A stretch of 11,969 nucleotides of DNA from an uncultured Candidatus Melainabacteria bacterium (GTDB lineage: Bacteria > Cyanobacteriota > Vampirovibrionia > Gastranaerophilales > Gastranaerophilaceae): NCBI GenBank assembly GCA_946186335.1, contig CAMHMW010000044.1, positions 1 to 11,969 on the forward strand, read 5' to 3'. Below, in pieces: positions 1-8,004 of the stretch. Each line of letters opens with the position of its first letter. Positions within the stretch are counted from its first letter, which is position 1. Position numbers and translations under genes: made by a program. Under the pieces are notes generated by a model that saw only the letters and a list, made by a program, of their open reading frames with translations, did no database searches and was not told the DNA's origin.

Positions 1-2073
1 TTTGTACTTATATCAATAAACTGCAATTTTGTATTTGCTCAGGAAACAAAATATCCTGATTTCGCATACGAATTTCTGGGGGACGACAAGTACGAAAATT
101 TCAACAGAAAAGTTTTCAACTTTAACCTGTTACTGAACAAATATGCAATTCGCCCAATACATATTTTATGGTCATCTGTTATGCCAACATACGGGATGGA
201 CAGGATTCAGGGAATCACAAACAACATTGAATATCCTATAAGACTTGTCAGCAGTCTTATTCAGAAAGATTTTAAAACTTCAAAAGATGAAACCGTAAGA
301 TTTTTCACGAATACTATTCTTGGAATCGGCGGAATGTTTGACCCTGCAAAGCATATATTCAAAATTGAACAGTCAAAAGAAGATATGGAACAAGCACTTG
401 CAAAATGCAGGGTTAAACCGGGAAAATTCTTTGTCCTACCGATTTTATCATTTACAAATATGAGGGGGCTTTTCGGAAAAGCAATTGATTGTGCATTAAA
501 CCCGAGTTCTTACATCGGAACTCCGATACTTGCAGCAATCAAGACATGCCTGACAATCAATCGAACCGCCTATATGCAGCCGCTTATTAAACTGATTGAA
601 TCAAATTATGCCGACCCTTACGAAATTGCAAAAAAAGTTTTTGGGATTAACTCTTACATTAAATACGAAAATTTAGACAGAGTTGATGTAATTTCTTCTT
701 TAAACGTGCCTGTCAAAACCCATCAGGAAGAAATAAATTCGTCCGAACACGAGGTTAAGAAATCAAAAGCCGAAAATACGCAAACTCAGAATAAAAACAC
801 AATGACCAAAATAGAAGTTTCTTCTCAAATCGTAAGTCCTGACTTATTATACGGCGGGACTTTTCTTGATAATATTGTTGACAAATCACACAGTGCCGAG
901 GATTTTAAATTAACGCCCGACATAATTTTAAAAGGATATAACCCGCAAAATCCGGTTGTTGATTCGATGAGGACTGCATTATTTTCTCTTCCTGAAGCAC
1001 AAAAATCAATGTGGAACGAACTTTCTGTCTGGAACAGAAGTTTTGCAAACAAAATAAAAACTTCATCCGTAAATTTTACAAAAGGGAAAGCAGACTACAA
1101 TTTCCGTTATATAATTCATCAAAAAAATAACGGGAACTCACCTCTTGCAATTATATACCCCTCAATCGGAGAAGGAATTTACTCCTCACATTCGGTTTAT
1201 CTTGCAAAAATGTTTTACGATGCGGGCTATTCCGTTATAATTCAGGGAAGTCATTTTCAGTGGGAGTTTGTAAAGAGCATGCCTGACGGCTACCATCCGG
1301 GTCTGCCGGCACAAGATGCAACCACTGTCAGAGAACTTACGGGGAAAATAATCCGGCAACTCGAAGAAAAATATAAGCGAAATTTTGATGATAAAATTAT
1401 AATCGGGACTTCCTTCGGTGCATTATTGGCACTTTTTACGGGTGCACAGGAATATAAAGATAATACGCTTGGCAACACTAAATATATTTCTGTTTGTCCG
1501 CCCGTTAATCTTATTTATGCAATGAAGCAGGCAGACAAAATAAGCCAAAACAATCTTGGCGATCAACTTAAAGAAAAAGTCGGGTTAACTTCCGCCAAAG
1601 CGGTTAAACTACTTCAGTCCAAAGAGGATATTAATTTTGAAATAAATAATCTCCCTTTCAGCGAAGAAGAAGGAAAACTTCTAACAGGGTTTCTTATGCA
1701 CCAGAAATTATCCGATGTGATTTTTACGATAGAAAATGCACCAAAAAATACACAAAGCGATATATATTTCAAAATTAATAACATGAGTTATCAGGATTAT
1801 GCGGAGAAATATCTTTTATCCGAAGATGATACAAACTGCGATGATTTGAGTTTTGAAACAGGTCTTAATTCAATTTCATATTATCTTGAAAACTGTGACA
1901 ACTACAAAATATACCACTCATTAAACGACTATCTGACAAACCCGACTCAACTTAAACAACTTAAACAAATGTCAAAAGATAAACTTATTTTGCTTGATAA
2001 CGGCGCCCATCTGGGGTTTATGTACAGAAAAGAATTTCTTGATGACCTCAAAGCAAGCATTGGGAAATACTAA
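1..2073 (+). CDS. mlaA: MlaA-like lipid transport domain fused to alpha/beta hydrolase (5' partial)
   Basis: Frame 1 is open from the first base, so the start codon lies left of the window; the ATG at 181 is internal. Codons 1-13 look like the end of a signal peptide, with probable cleavage after F-A before Q-E-T and no proper lipobox. Codons 20-220 match MlaA/VacJ: the E-x-x-N-R-x-x-F-x-F-N block (about nt 103-126), then T-x-L-G-I-G-G-M-F-D-P (about nt 316-351), and A-D-P-Y near nt 613. MlaA is the outer-membrane partner of the Mla system and moves phospholipids out of the outer leaflet. After a polar linker (about nt 680-830), the C-terminal part looks like an alpha/beta hydrolase. It has a G-T-S-F-G nucleophile elbow (Ser at 1411-1413), a likely acid Asp at 1927-1929 and a G-A-H-L-G-F histidine at 2008-2010. 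The MlaA call is strong, the hydrolase fold good, and the substrate unknown; a lipid ester is an inference from the fusion. Confidence 0.85.
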   Translation, partial: FVLISINCNFVFAQETKYPDFAYEFLGDDKYENFNRKVFNFNLLLNKYAIRPIHILWSSVMPTYGMDRIQGITNNIEYPIRLVSSLIQKDFKTSKDETVRFFTNTILGIGGMFDPAKHIFKIEQSKEDMEQALAKCRVKPGKFFVLPILSFTNMRGLFGKAIDCALNPSSYIGTPILAAIKTCLTINRTAYMQPLIKLIESNYADPYEIAKKVFGINSYIKYENLDRVDVISSLNVPVKTHQEEINSSEHEVKKSKAENTQTQNKNTMTKIEVSSQIVSPDLLYGGTFLDNIVDKSHSAEDFKLTPDIILKGYNPQNPVVDSMRTALFSLPEAQKSMWNELSVWNRSFANKIKTSSVNFTKGKADYNFRYIIHQKNNGNSPLAIIYPSIGEGIYSSHSVYLAKMFYDAGYSVIIQGSHFQWEFVKSMPDGYHPGLPAQDATTVRELTGKIIRQLEEKYKRNFDDKIIIGTSFGALLALFTGAQEYKDNTLGNTKYISVCPPVNLIYAMKQADKISQNNLGDQLKEKVGLTSAKAVKLLQSKEDINFEINNLPFSEEEGKLLTGFLMHQKLSDVIFTIENAPKNTQSDIYFKINNMSYQDYAEKYLLSEDDTNCDDLSFETGLNSISYYLENCDNYKIYHSLNDYLTNPTQLKQLKQMSKDKLILLDNGAHLGFMYRKEFLDDLKASIGKY

Positions 2074-2104
2074 TTTATGTCAACGATTCCAAAAATTTTG
2101 GCAA

Positions 2105-2127
2105 CTGATACTAATTTTGAGTATCAG
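2105..2127. terminator. Weak hairpin at the cutA 3' end, possible terminator
   Basis: A perfect 7-bp inverted repeat (CTGATAC / GTATCAG, 9-nt loop) overlaps the cutA stop codon and lies between two convergent genes. No good T-run follows directly on either strand, although a short palindromic CCAAAA-A-TTTTGG lies at 2089-2101. It may act as a poor bidirectional terminator. Confidence 0.3.
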
Positions 2128-2431
2128 CACTCAGCCATTCCAGATATTCTTTATTCCCATCCTGAATTTCAACCGATATAATCTCAGGGACTTCATAAGG
2201 ATGAAGGTTTGAGATTTCATTTTTAAGTCTTTCAAACAATGACTTTCTCGTTTTAATTATCATCAAAAGTTCGTTGTCTTCTTCTAATTTTTCTTTCCAC
2301 GAATAAACCGAACAAACATTAGGGAGAATATTCACGCAGGCACAAAGTTTATCCGTGACAATTTTTCGCGCGATTTCTTTTGCCTTTTCCTTATCGTTTA
2401 TGGTACACAAAACCAAAATATAATCAGTCAT
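2111..2431 (-). CDS. cutA: CutA family divalent-ion tolerance protein
   Basis: A 106-residue protein of normal CutA length. CutA forms a compact trimer with a ferredoxin-like fold and is historically linked to divalent metal tolerance; its cellular role is still unsettled. Family marks are the N-terminal strand Y-I-L-V-L-C-T, the helix rich in K/E (residues 13-28), L-C-A-C-V-N-I (residues 29-35, carrying the usual Cys), Y-S-W-K (43-46) and the H-P-Y-E-V-P-E signature (77-83). The frame is open further upstream to 2497, but the ATG at 2431 is preferred: the protein then begins at the normal CutA N-terminus and is preceded by AGGAG (complement of 2437-2441) with 5-nt spacing. It is divergent from tcdA and convergent with the MlaA fusion gene. 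Confidence 0.93.
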   Translation of the reverse strand: MTDYILVLCTINDKEKAKEIARKIVTDKLCACVNILPNVCSVYSWKEKLEEDNELLMIIKTRKSLFERLKNEISNLHPYEVPEIISVEIQDGNKEYLEWLSADTQN

Positions 2432-2439
2432 ACCCACTC

Positions 2440-2476
2440 CTTTATTTTTATTGTACCATATAATTAAAAAGAGAAG
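2440..2476. promoter_or_regulatory. Divergent promoter region between cutA and tcdA
   Basis: The 51 bases between the two start codons must hold the signals for both genes. A perfect TATAAT lies at 2459-2464 on the plus strand (for tcdA), and TACAAT lies on the minus strand (complement of 2450-2455, for cutA). The two -10 boxes are back to back, so polymerases would compete. I see no convincing -35 box for either. Confidence 0.45.
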
Positions 2477-2482
2477 TACAAA

Positions 2483-3196
2483 ATGACGATTAATCAATTT
2501 TCAAGAACAGAACTGTTATTAGGAAAAGGTGCAACTGAAAAACTTGCGCAGAAACGAGTTGCGGTTTTCGGAATAGGCGGTGTCGGCGGATACACCGTTG
2601 AAGCACTTATCAGGAGCGGTCTCGGCGCAATAGACATCACTGACAACGACAAAGTTGCTCTGACAAACCTCAACAGACAAATTATTGCGACACATAAAAC
2701 TCTTGGCAGATACAAAGTTGACGTTGCAAAAGAAAGAATTTTAGAAATAAACCCCGATGTAAAAGTAAAAACATATAACACTTTTTACACCCCCGAAACA
2801 TCGGATGAATTTGATTTTTCAAAATATGATTACATAGTTGATGCAATAGATACGGTTGCAGGAAAATTATCTCTTATAGAAAAAGCAAAAGAAAACAATG
2901 TTCCGATTATCTGTGCAATGGGTGCGGGAAACAAACTTGACCCCACAAAATTTGAGGTGGCTGATATTTCCAAAACCTCAGTTTGTCCGCTTGCCAGAGT
3001 AATCAGAACGGAATTAAAAAAGAGAAAAATTAAAGGGATTAAAGTGGTTTATTCAAAAGAACCGCCGATTAAGCCGAGCAAAAGTGATGAAGAAACCGTA
3101 AAACACCAAATTCCGGGAAGTACGGCATTTGTCCCCTCCGTTGCAGGGCTAATTATTGCGGGAGAAGTAATTAAAGACCTTATACAAACACCATAA
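2483..3196 (+). CDS. tcdA: tRNA threonylcarbamoyladenosine dehydratase (TcdA/CsdL)
   Basis: A 237-residue E1-like enzyme of the ThiF/MoeB/HesA superfamily. TcdA uses ATP to dehydrate t6A at position 37 of ANN-decoding tRNAs to cyclic t6A. The N-terminus F-S-R-T-E-L-L-L-G is typical of the subfamily. The nucleotide-binding G-I-G-G-V-G-G is at residues 30-36, followed by the D-N-D and N-L-N-R-Q adenylation motifs and D-A-I-D-T in the second half of the fold. The block M-G-A-G-N-K-L-D-P plus C-P-L-A-R-V-I-R-x-E-L-K-K-R separates TcdA from ThiF and MoeB; there is no pair of zinc CxxC motifs. The ribosome binding site is weak (GAGAAG at 2471-2476, 6 nt before the ATG). The last 17 bases overlap the convergent minus-strand gene. 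TsaE and TsaB, which help make its substrate t6A, are encoded about 5 kb downstream. Confidence 0.93.
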   Translation: MTINQFSRTELLLGKGATEKLAQKRVAVFGIGGVGGYTVEALIRSGLGAIDITDNDKVALTNLNRQIIATHKTLGRYKVDVAKERILEINPDVKVKTYNTFYTPETSDEFDFSKYDYIVDAIDTVAGKLSLIEKAKENNVPIICAMGAGNKLDPTKFEVADISKTSVCPLARVIRTELKKRKIKGIKVVYSKEPPIKPSKSDEETVKHQIPGSTAFVPSVAGLIIAGEVIKDLIQTP

Positions 3197-3797
3197 GATT
3201 TTCGCCCAGCGGTTCTTTTGTGATGCCAAAATGGTTAGCATACCTTATATTGTCTGCCCATGAACCTTCTGATACGATTTTTTCACCAGTAACCGTTTCA
3301 AACGTAATCTTTTTTGGAGTAACTTTGGGAGTTGTTTCAAAATCTTCTGCTTTTACTCTTGCAATATGCTCAAATGTACTTTTGTTAAAATCATCAGAAT
3401 CCATTGTCCTTATGTAAAGACTTGAATCACAATGCTCGGGATTTACGGTCAACTCAACCTCCTGCGGAACCAAATCTTTTGTTACCCATCTTGCCTCAGA
3501 AACAAGCGGGGCTTTATCCGCAGGCATGCCTTTTGGTAAAACCATCTGACCAAAAACTCCGTCATTTCCTCTTTTATATATATAAGTCCGTTTGACACCA
3601 TCATCATCAATTAAGTCAACAACCTTGCCGTTTCGTGAAAACAATTCTTTCTTCATTTTGTCACCGGAAATCAAAAGTTGAACCGACTCGCCGTTTTTAT
3701 TATTTTTTGCGGCTAGAAGTGAATCTCCGAACAGGCGTGTAGTCCGTCCCCATCTTTTGTACACTGGTCTGACATGCGGTATTTTTAATTGAGTCAA
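3180..3797 (-). CDS. Hypothetical protein, TTG start
   Basis: A 205-residue protein I do not recognise. It is rich in charged residues, has no signal peptide or membrane segment, and alternates short strand-like stretches with K/D/E-rich turns, suggesting a soluble mainly-beta protein. The C-terminus has a Thr/Pro/Lys stretch (K-V-T-P-K-K-I-T-F) before the final 35 residues. The start is TTG at 3797, chosen because a strong GGAGGGG (complement of 3805-3811) stands 7 nt upstream and no ATG fits as well. Upstream on the minus strand, TTGTTC and TAATAT spaced by 16 nt could be a promoter. The 3' end overlaps tcdA by 17 bp on the opposite strand. It lies 62 nt downstream of another orphan gene on the same strand, so the two may be co-transcribed. 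That the gene is real is likely; its function is unknown. Confidence 0.72.
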   Translation of the reverse strand: MTQLKIPHVRPVYKRWGRTTRLFGDSLLAAKNNKNGESVQLLISGDKMKKELFSRNGKVVDLIDDDGVKRTYIYKRGNDGVFGQMVLPKGMPADKAPLVSEARWVTKDLVPQEVELTVNPEHCDSSLYIRTMDSDDFNKSTFEHIARVKAEDFETTPKVTPKKITFETVTGEKIVSEGSWADNIRYANHFGITKEPLGENLMVFV

Positions 3798-3853
3798 AGT
3801 ATATCCCCTCCGAATATCTTACCCGCATATTAACACAAATATAAAATTGAACA

Positions 3854-3871
3854 AACGGATTAATTTCCGTT
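3854..3871 (-). terminator. Small hairpin at the stop of the 3860-4543 gene
   Basis: A 6-bp inverted repeat (AACGGA / TCCGTT, 6-nt loop) encloses the stop codon of the upstream minus-strand gene. It is followed on that strand by a moderately T-rich stretch. This is a weak terminator at best, so read-through into the next minus-strand gene is possible. Confidence 0.25.
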
Positions 3872-4543
3872 AAATTTTGCATCAACAAGTTTATATGTCA
3901 GGTTTTTACCTTTTAATGTCATATCAAAAAACAAATCCAAATGGGAATTTTTCAGTTCATTTCTTCCCAAGATTTCTCTTATTGTATCGTAAACTTTATT
4001 AAAATAGGAAAATTTTGCTCTGAAAACATTTTCTTCTCTTTCCCCTCTGAGGTAATCTTTTGCTTTTTCATAAGAGATATTAAGATTATCACTTACGACT
4101 TCCGCTCTGTCGTTTGCTTCACGCCACGCCGTACCGATGGGCTGTGCCGCATTTTCCGCAATTTGCACCGAATCACCCGACATAATATACGCCTTTGTTT
4201 CGCCGTTACTGTTTGTTCTGGCAAAGGTTCTCACTTCATTGTGACAGTCATAATCTTTATCAAAAGTTCTGAATTTTTCTTCAAGCCATTCTCTTATCTG
4301 TTTTGCTTCCGGTTTTTCAGGTGAGGGTTTTGAGGAACAATGACCCGCATTTTTTGCGGATTGATTATATCTGCGGTTTAACATCTTTGATACCTGACGT
4401 CTTAATCTGTCAACAGTAATTCTTGAGGTTACCTCCTGAAATTCGCCGCCTTCTGTTCTTACAAACATTCTTGCCGGATGAACTGCGCCAAATGACGGAT
4501 TATTATTTGATGTACCGCTATATAAATTAACACCGCTAATCAT
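3860..4543 (-). CDS. Hypothetical protein with N-terminal N-P-S-F-G-A leader motif
   Basis: A 227-residue protein of unknown function. The frame is open back to 4615, but the ATG at 4543 is preferred. It has AAGG upstream (complement of 4552-4555, about 8 nt away), while the ATGs at 4597 and 4615 lack a clear site. The product then begins M-I-S-G-V-N and carries N-P-S-F-G-A at residues 15-20 after an Asn/Ser-rich stretch. The rest is hydrophilic and mostly helical-looking: a basic segment near residues 40-62, a Ser/Pro/Lys linker near 67-77, and a C-terminal region with K-A-Y-I-M-S-G-D and an acidic/aromatic helix. No signal peptide or membrane segment is visible. The same S-F-G-A signature recurs in the protein starting at 9879. 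From memory I associate such leaders with Gastranaerophilales proteins; this is unverified. Confidence 0.7.
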   Translation of the reverse strand: MISGVNLYSGTSNNNPSFGAVHPARMFVRTEGGEFQEVTSRITVDRLRRQVSKMLNRRYNQSAKNAGHCSSKPSPEKPEAKQIREWLEEKFRTFDKDYDCHNEVRTFARTNSNGETKAYIMSGDSVQIAENAAQPIGTAWREANDRAEVVSDNLNISYEKAKDYLRGEREENVFRAKFSYFNKVYDTIREILGRNELKNSHLDLFFDMTLKGKNLTYKLVDAKFNGN

Positions 4544-4713
4544 AAATGAGACCTTATATTTTAAATTGCAGAAATTATGTAATTTATTAAAACTCATAAA
4601 AAAATTTTTTGCCATATCATCTTAATAGAAATTAATATAAACTTTTTAAAATATTAAAAACAAAGTTTGAGTATGGTAAAGTAATAGTCATGAGAGTTTA
4701 TAAGGAGGGATAT

Positions 4714-5859
4714 ATGAAAAATATTTTAAAAGCACTTTTTTCCGCAGCGGTTTTAACTCTGGGAATAATACCTGCTGTTGCATTTCCAGATGTTGCGGAC
4801 GATTACTGGGCAGCACCCCAGATTAATCTGTTATCGGAACAGGGAGTAATCGTAGGTTACCCTGACGGTAATTTCAAGCCCGATGATAACGTAACAAGAG
4901 CAGAATTTGCGGCAATGTCAATAAGAGCACTCGGACAGGAGCATACAAAAGTTGCACAACCCGTTAATTTTACGGATGTAACCGAAGAACACTGGGCATA
5001 TAACGATATTCAGAAAGCACTATACTTTGATTTGATTTCCTGCGACAAAGACGGTGATACATTCCGTCCGGAAGATTCAGTATCAAGAGCCGAAACTGTA
5101 TCTATTGCAGTTAACGCACTGACAACGGAAACCATCAGTGTTGCAAAAGCGAAAGAAGTTCTTGAAAGACAATATATTGATGCAAACACCATCCCCGAAT
5201 GGTTTATAATTCCGGCAGGGAAAGCCGAAATTTTAGGAATGGTAGTTGTTGCACCTACGGCTAAACAGGCTGCCCTTGAAGCGGAAAGACCCGCAACAAG
5301 AGCGGAAGTTGCAGCAATTTTATTTAAGATGATGGAACAGGCTAAACTCAACCCAAATGCAAAATTAGCAGAGGCAATGAGAAAGAAAACAGGGGAAGGT
5401 ATTGTGCTTGATGAAGCAACCGTTCAGGGAAGTGTCGGAACAATACCCGCAGGAACGGTAGTTCCTATCAAACTGACAACATACATAAGTTCGCAAACCT
5501 CTGACGGCGGAGCGTTATACACGGCATCAGTTCCTCAAAACTATGTAACAAAAGAAAAATTCATTCTGATAAGAGAAGGGGCTGCTCTGAAAGGACAATT
5601 GCTTGATGTACGTCCGGGTAAATATTTTGTCAGAAACGGTGTTTTAGTTTTGAAAAACACCCTTATTACGACAGAAAACGACCAAACCGCAGCTTTTTAT
5701 GCGATAGGGTCAATAAGAAAAGACAGAAACTGGTGGATGAAATTCGTACGCTGGGCGTTTAAAGGCGAAAGCCTTGAAGTTCCCGCAGAAGGTACTGTTT
5801 ATATGGAATTATTACAACCGATAAGAGTTGACCTTACAAACGGCTGGATTTACGAATAG
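4714..5859 (+). CDS. Secreted protein with three SLH repeats and a C-terminal beta domain
   Basis: A 381-residue exported protein. The ATG at 4714 is chosen over an upstream in-frame ATG at 4690 because AGGAGGG (4703-4709) stands directly before it and it begins a classic signal peptide: M-K-N, a hydrophobic core, and A-V-A at residues 21-23 as the cleavage site. Three SLH (S-layer homology) repeats follow. The first (about 24-72) is near-consensus, with F-P-D-V, Y-W-A, G-Y-P-D-G-N-F-K-P and T-R-A-E-F. The second is about 85-140, with F-T-D-V and S-R-A-E. The third, about 155-215, is longer and more diverged but keeps T-R-A-E. SLH repeats bind cell-wall polymers; in Cyanobacteria and other Gram-negatives they anchor outer-membrane proteins to peptidoglycan. 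The C-terminal part (about 230-381), opening with G-T-I-P-A-G-T-V-V-P-I-K-L-T, looks like the TrbI/VirB10-type beta domain seen in cyanobacterial proteins. No porin barrel is evident. Single-gene unit with its own terminator. Confidence 0.88.
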   Translation: MKNILKALFSAAVLTLGIIPAVAFPDVADDYWAAPQINLLSEQGVIVGYPDGNFKPDDNVTRAEFAAMSIRALGQEHTKVAQPVNFTDVTEEHWAYNDIQKALYFDLISCDKDGDTFRPEDSVSRAETVSIAVNALTTETISVAKAKEVLERQYIDANTIPEWFIIPAGKAEILGMVVVAPTAKQAALEAERPATRAEVAAILFKMMEQAKLNPNAKLAEAMRKKTGEGIVLDEATVQGSVGTIPAGTVVPIKLTTYISSQTSDGGALYTASVPQNYVTKEKFILIREGAALKGQLLDVRPGKYFVRNGVLVLKNTLITTENDQTAAFYAIGSIRKDRNWWMKFVRWAFKGESLEVPAEGTVYMELLQPIRVDLTNGWIYE

Positions 5860-5876
5860 AGATAAAACAAAAAAAT

Positions 5877-5910
5877 AAAAAATACCTGATGCGTCCATCA
5901 GGTATTTTTT
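5877..5910. terminator. Intrinsic terminator after the SLH gene
   Basis: A perfect 15-bp inverted repeat: arms 5877-5891 and 5896-5910, 4-nt loop CGTC. It ends in a run of six T, with a matching A-run on the left, so it could work in both directions. It lies 17 bases after the SLH gene stop and before the yebC promoter, insulating the two units. Confidence 0.92.
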
Positions 5911-5934
5911 GTGAACAAAAAATTTTCCATATCG

Positions 5935-5963
5935 TTTACAAAGAAAGAGTTTTTTGGTATATT
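5935..5963 (+). promoter_or_regulatory. Sigma70-type promoter of the yebC operon
   Basis: TTTACA (5935-5940) and TATATT (5958-5963) are separated by exactly 17 nt. They lie just after the upstream terminator and about 35 bases before the yebC start codon. The expected transcript start is near 5970, giving a leader of about 29 nt. It is the only convincing promoter I see before the six-ORF run ending at 11059. Confidence 0.72.
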
Positions 5964-5998
5964 CTTAATAGGATATATGAAGATTAAAGAGGTATAAC

Positions 5999-6751
5999 AT
6001 GTCTGGACATTCAAAATGGGCAAATATTAAGAATAAAAAAGCAAAAACTGATTCACAGAAAGCAACTGTTTTCCAAAAATATTCAAGAGAACTCATTGTT
6101 GCGGCAAGATTGGGCGGACCTGACCCTGCGGGGAATTTCCGTTTAAGAACAGCAATTGAAAAGGCAAAAGCGGCAGGACTTCCTAACGACAACATCAAAC
6201 GTGCAATAGATAAAGGTGCGGGCGCAGGTGCTTCCGATAATTATGAGGAATTGACTTATGAAGGATATGCAGCAGGCGGAGTTGCGGTGGTTTTAGAGGC
6301 AATGACAGATAACCGTAACAGAACCGCAGGTGATGTCCGCAGTATTTTCACAAAGTTTAACGGAAATCTGGGTGAAACAAATTGCGTAAGTTGGATGTTT
6401 GACAGAAAAGGCAGCATTGAGTTTAATGCGGATGAAGTTGATTTTGACAAACTCTTTGAAGCCGCAATTAATCTTGATGCGGAAGATGTAACGGAAGAAG
6501 ATGACATCTACAGAGTTATAACATCCGTTGAAAGTTTTCAGTCTGTTGTTGAAGGACTTGAGGCAGAAGGTTTCAAGAGTTCAACCGCAGAATTTACAAG
6601 AATACCGCAAAACACAATCGAGGTAACCGATTTAAAAACGGCAACATCGGTTATGCGGCTTATTGAAAGACTTGAAGAACTTGATGACGTTCAAAATGTT
6701 TATGCAAACTGCGATATTCCCGATGAAATAGCAGAACAGGTTGAGGTTTAA
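5999..6751 (+). CDS. yebC: YebC/PmpR family translation/transcription regulator
   Basis: A 250-residue cytoplasmic protein of standard YebC length. The N-terminal signature M-S-G-H-S-K-W-A-N-I-K (residues 1-11) is diagnostic. The three-domain layout is complete: an N-terminal helical domain (to about 75, with F-R-L-R-x-A-I-x-K-A-K and N-D-N-I-K-R-A-I), then mixed alpha/beta domains, with Y-E-G-Y near 88, N-R-N-R-T near 105, and a terminal D-D-V-Q-N-V-Y. The family was first described as DNA-binding regulators; later work assigns YebC proteins to ribosomes, relieving stalls at proline-rich stretches. The ribosome binding site AAGAGG (5987-5992) is 6 nt before the ATG. It is first in a compact operon; the next gene starts 2 nt after its stop, with its binding site inside the yebC 3' end. 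Confidence 0.95.
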   Translation: MSGHSKWANIKNKKAKTDSQKATVFQKYSRELIVAARLGGPDPAGNFRLRTAIEKAKAAGLPNDNIKRAIDKGAGAGASDNYEELTYEGYAAGGVAVVLEAMTDNRNRTAGDVRSIFTKFNGNLGETNCVSWMFDRKGSIEFNADEVDFDKLFEAAINLDAEDVTEEDDIYRVITSVESFQSVVEGLEAEGFKSSTAEFTRIPQNTIEVTDLKTATSVMRLIERLEELDDVQNVYANCDIPDEIAEQVEV

Positions 6752-6753
6752 TA

Positions 6754-8004
6754 TTGCTGGAAAAAATTGAAAAACTTTCTAAAATATTAAATGAGAGTTA
6801 CAGCGAAAAGTCTTTGCTGAACGCCCTTGGAGAGTATTTTTCGCAAAATTTCGGAAACAAAAGTTTTTATATTGAAATTAACGGCAAAAAACACGAAAAT
6901 AAAGAAAACATTGAAAATGACCACGTAAAATACCCGCTTTTCAAACACAAGAAAAGTATCGGCTATTTGTGTTTTTCAAACGACAGCGAAGAATTGAAAA
7001 ACTTTCTTCAACTGGCTGCACCGTTCATTTCGCTTAAACTTCAGAATATTCTGCTCACAGAGAAAATGCAGAAGAATATCAACTTCCACGAAACAATGAA
7101 ATATATTGCAAAAATCATTGAAACCCAATACGAATTGTCCTATGTAATTCCTATTATCGGTGAAATGATAGATAAGTTCTTTGAAGATTATCTGCTCTAT
7201 ATCTTCTTAAAAGACGAAGTAAAAGGTACAAATTACCTTGCGTGGCCTGTTGCCTGCCGTGATACAAATATTCTCGGAATAATTGATCAGTTTGAAGAAA
7301 AAATATTTACGGATGATAAAAGGCTTCTGGCACTTCCTTTAAGAAGCGAAGGAAAAGAGGTCGGTGTTCTTGTCGCAAAAAGTACGGAAGACCCGATAAC
7401 AGAAAAGGATGAAGATTACCTGACCCAATTATCGGCACAAATTGCAACCACAATAAACAGGGCAAATGTTTATGCGGAAATTCTGAAACACGCAACACTT
7501 GATGCTTTAACAGGTTTTTATAACCGCCGTCAGCTTGAAGAACGTATTAAGCAGGAGGTTTCAAACGCACAGCGTCAGGGGGCGCCTTTGTGCGGCATTA
7601 TGACGGATATTGACCTTTTCAAAAGGGTTAATGATACCTACGGACACGCTGTCGGAGATTTGGTTCTCAAAACAATTGCAAAAGCAATAAGGGGACAACT
7701 TCGTGAATATGATATTGCAGGTCGCTACGGCGGTGAGGAATTTTCAATTCTGTTACCGTTCACAAGACTTGATGAGGCACAGATGGTTGCCGAACGTCTG
7801 AGAAAAACAGTTGAAAGTAAAGTTATTGACATTTCAAAAGTAAACCCTGATGCGGATGTTAAAGAAATCGGGGTTACAATAAGTTTAGGCATCTATGAAA
7901 TGCAGGAAAACGACAGTGACGAGGATCTTTTAAAAAAAGCCGATAAGGCGTTATATGAAGCAAAGAACACGGGTCGAAACAAGGTTGTTGTTAAAAATGT
8001 GTAA
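6754..8004 (+). CDS. GAF-like/GGDEF diguanylate cyclase
   Basis: A 416-residue protein predicted to make c-di-GMP from two GTP. The C-terminal GGDEF domain (about 250-414) starts at A-T-L-D-A-L-T-G-F-Y-N-R-R. It contains D-I-D-L-F-K-x-x-N-D from residue 285 (metal/GTP site) and an intact active loop G-G-E-E-F at 326-330. R-x-x-D at 317-320, five residues before that loop, is the inhibitory I-site, so product feedback is expected. Residues 1 to about 240 look like one degenerate and one better GAF-type sensor module (L-A-L-P-L-R near 190, then G-V-L-V-A); their ligand is unknown. There are no membrane segments, so it is cytoplasmic. The start is TTG at 6754: GAGG (6743-6746) stands 7 nt before it inside the end of yebC. 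Its 3' end overlaps tsaE by 8 nt, which suggests coupled translation. Confidence 0.93.
   Translation: MLEKIEKLSKILNESYSEKSLLNALGEYFSQNFGNKSFYIEINGKKHENKENIENDHVKYPLFKHKKSIGYLCFSNDSEELKNFLQLAAPFISLKLQNILLTEKMQKNINFHETMKYIAKIIETQYELSYVIPIIGEMIDKFFEDYLLYIFLKDEVKGTNYLAWPVACRDTNILGIIDQFEEKIFTDDKRLLALPLRSEGKEVGVLVAKSTEDPITEKDEDYLTQLSAQIATTINRANVYAEILKHATLDALTGFYNRRQLEERIKQEVSNAQRQGAPLCGIMTDIDLFKRVNDTYGHAVGDLVLKTIAKAIRGQLREYDIAGRYGGEEFSILLPFTRLDEAQMVAERLRKTVESKVIDISKVNPDADVKEIGVTISLGIYEMQENDSDEDLLKKADKALYEAKNTGRNKVVVKNV

Noticed and set aside
181..183. ATG as the start of the MlaA fusion gene
   Set aside because: The frame is open to base 1, and codons 1-60 contain a signal-peptide end and the diagnostic MlaA N-R-x-x-F-x-F-N block, so the ATG is internal.
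2451..2481. Inverted repeat TTGTAC / GTACAA in the cutA-tcdA intergenic region as an operator
   Set aside because: Only 6 bp with a 19-nt gap in AT-rich DNA; too likely by chance.
3941..4324. Plus-strand ORF opposite the hypothetical gene at 3860-4543
   Set aside because: Phe/Ile/Cys-rich composition typical of the reverse of a Lys/Glu-rich gene, with no ribosome binding site; the minus-strand ORF has better start signals.
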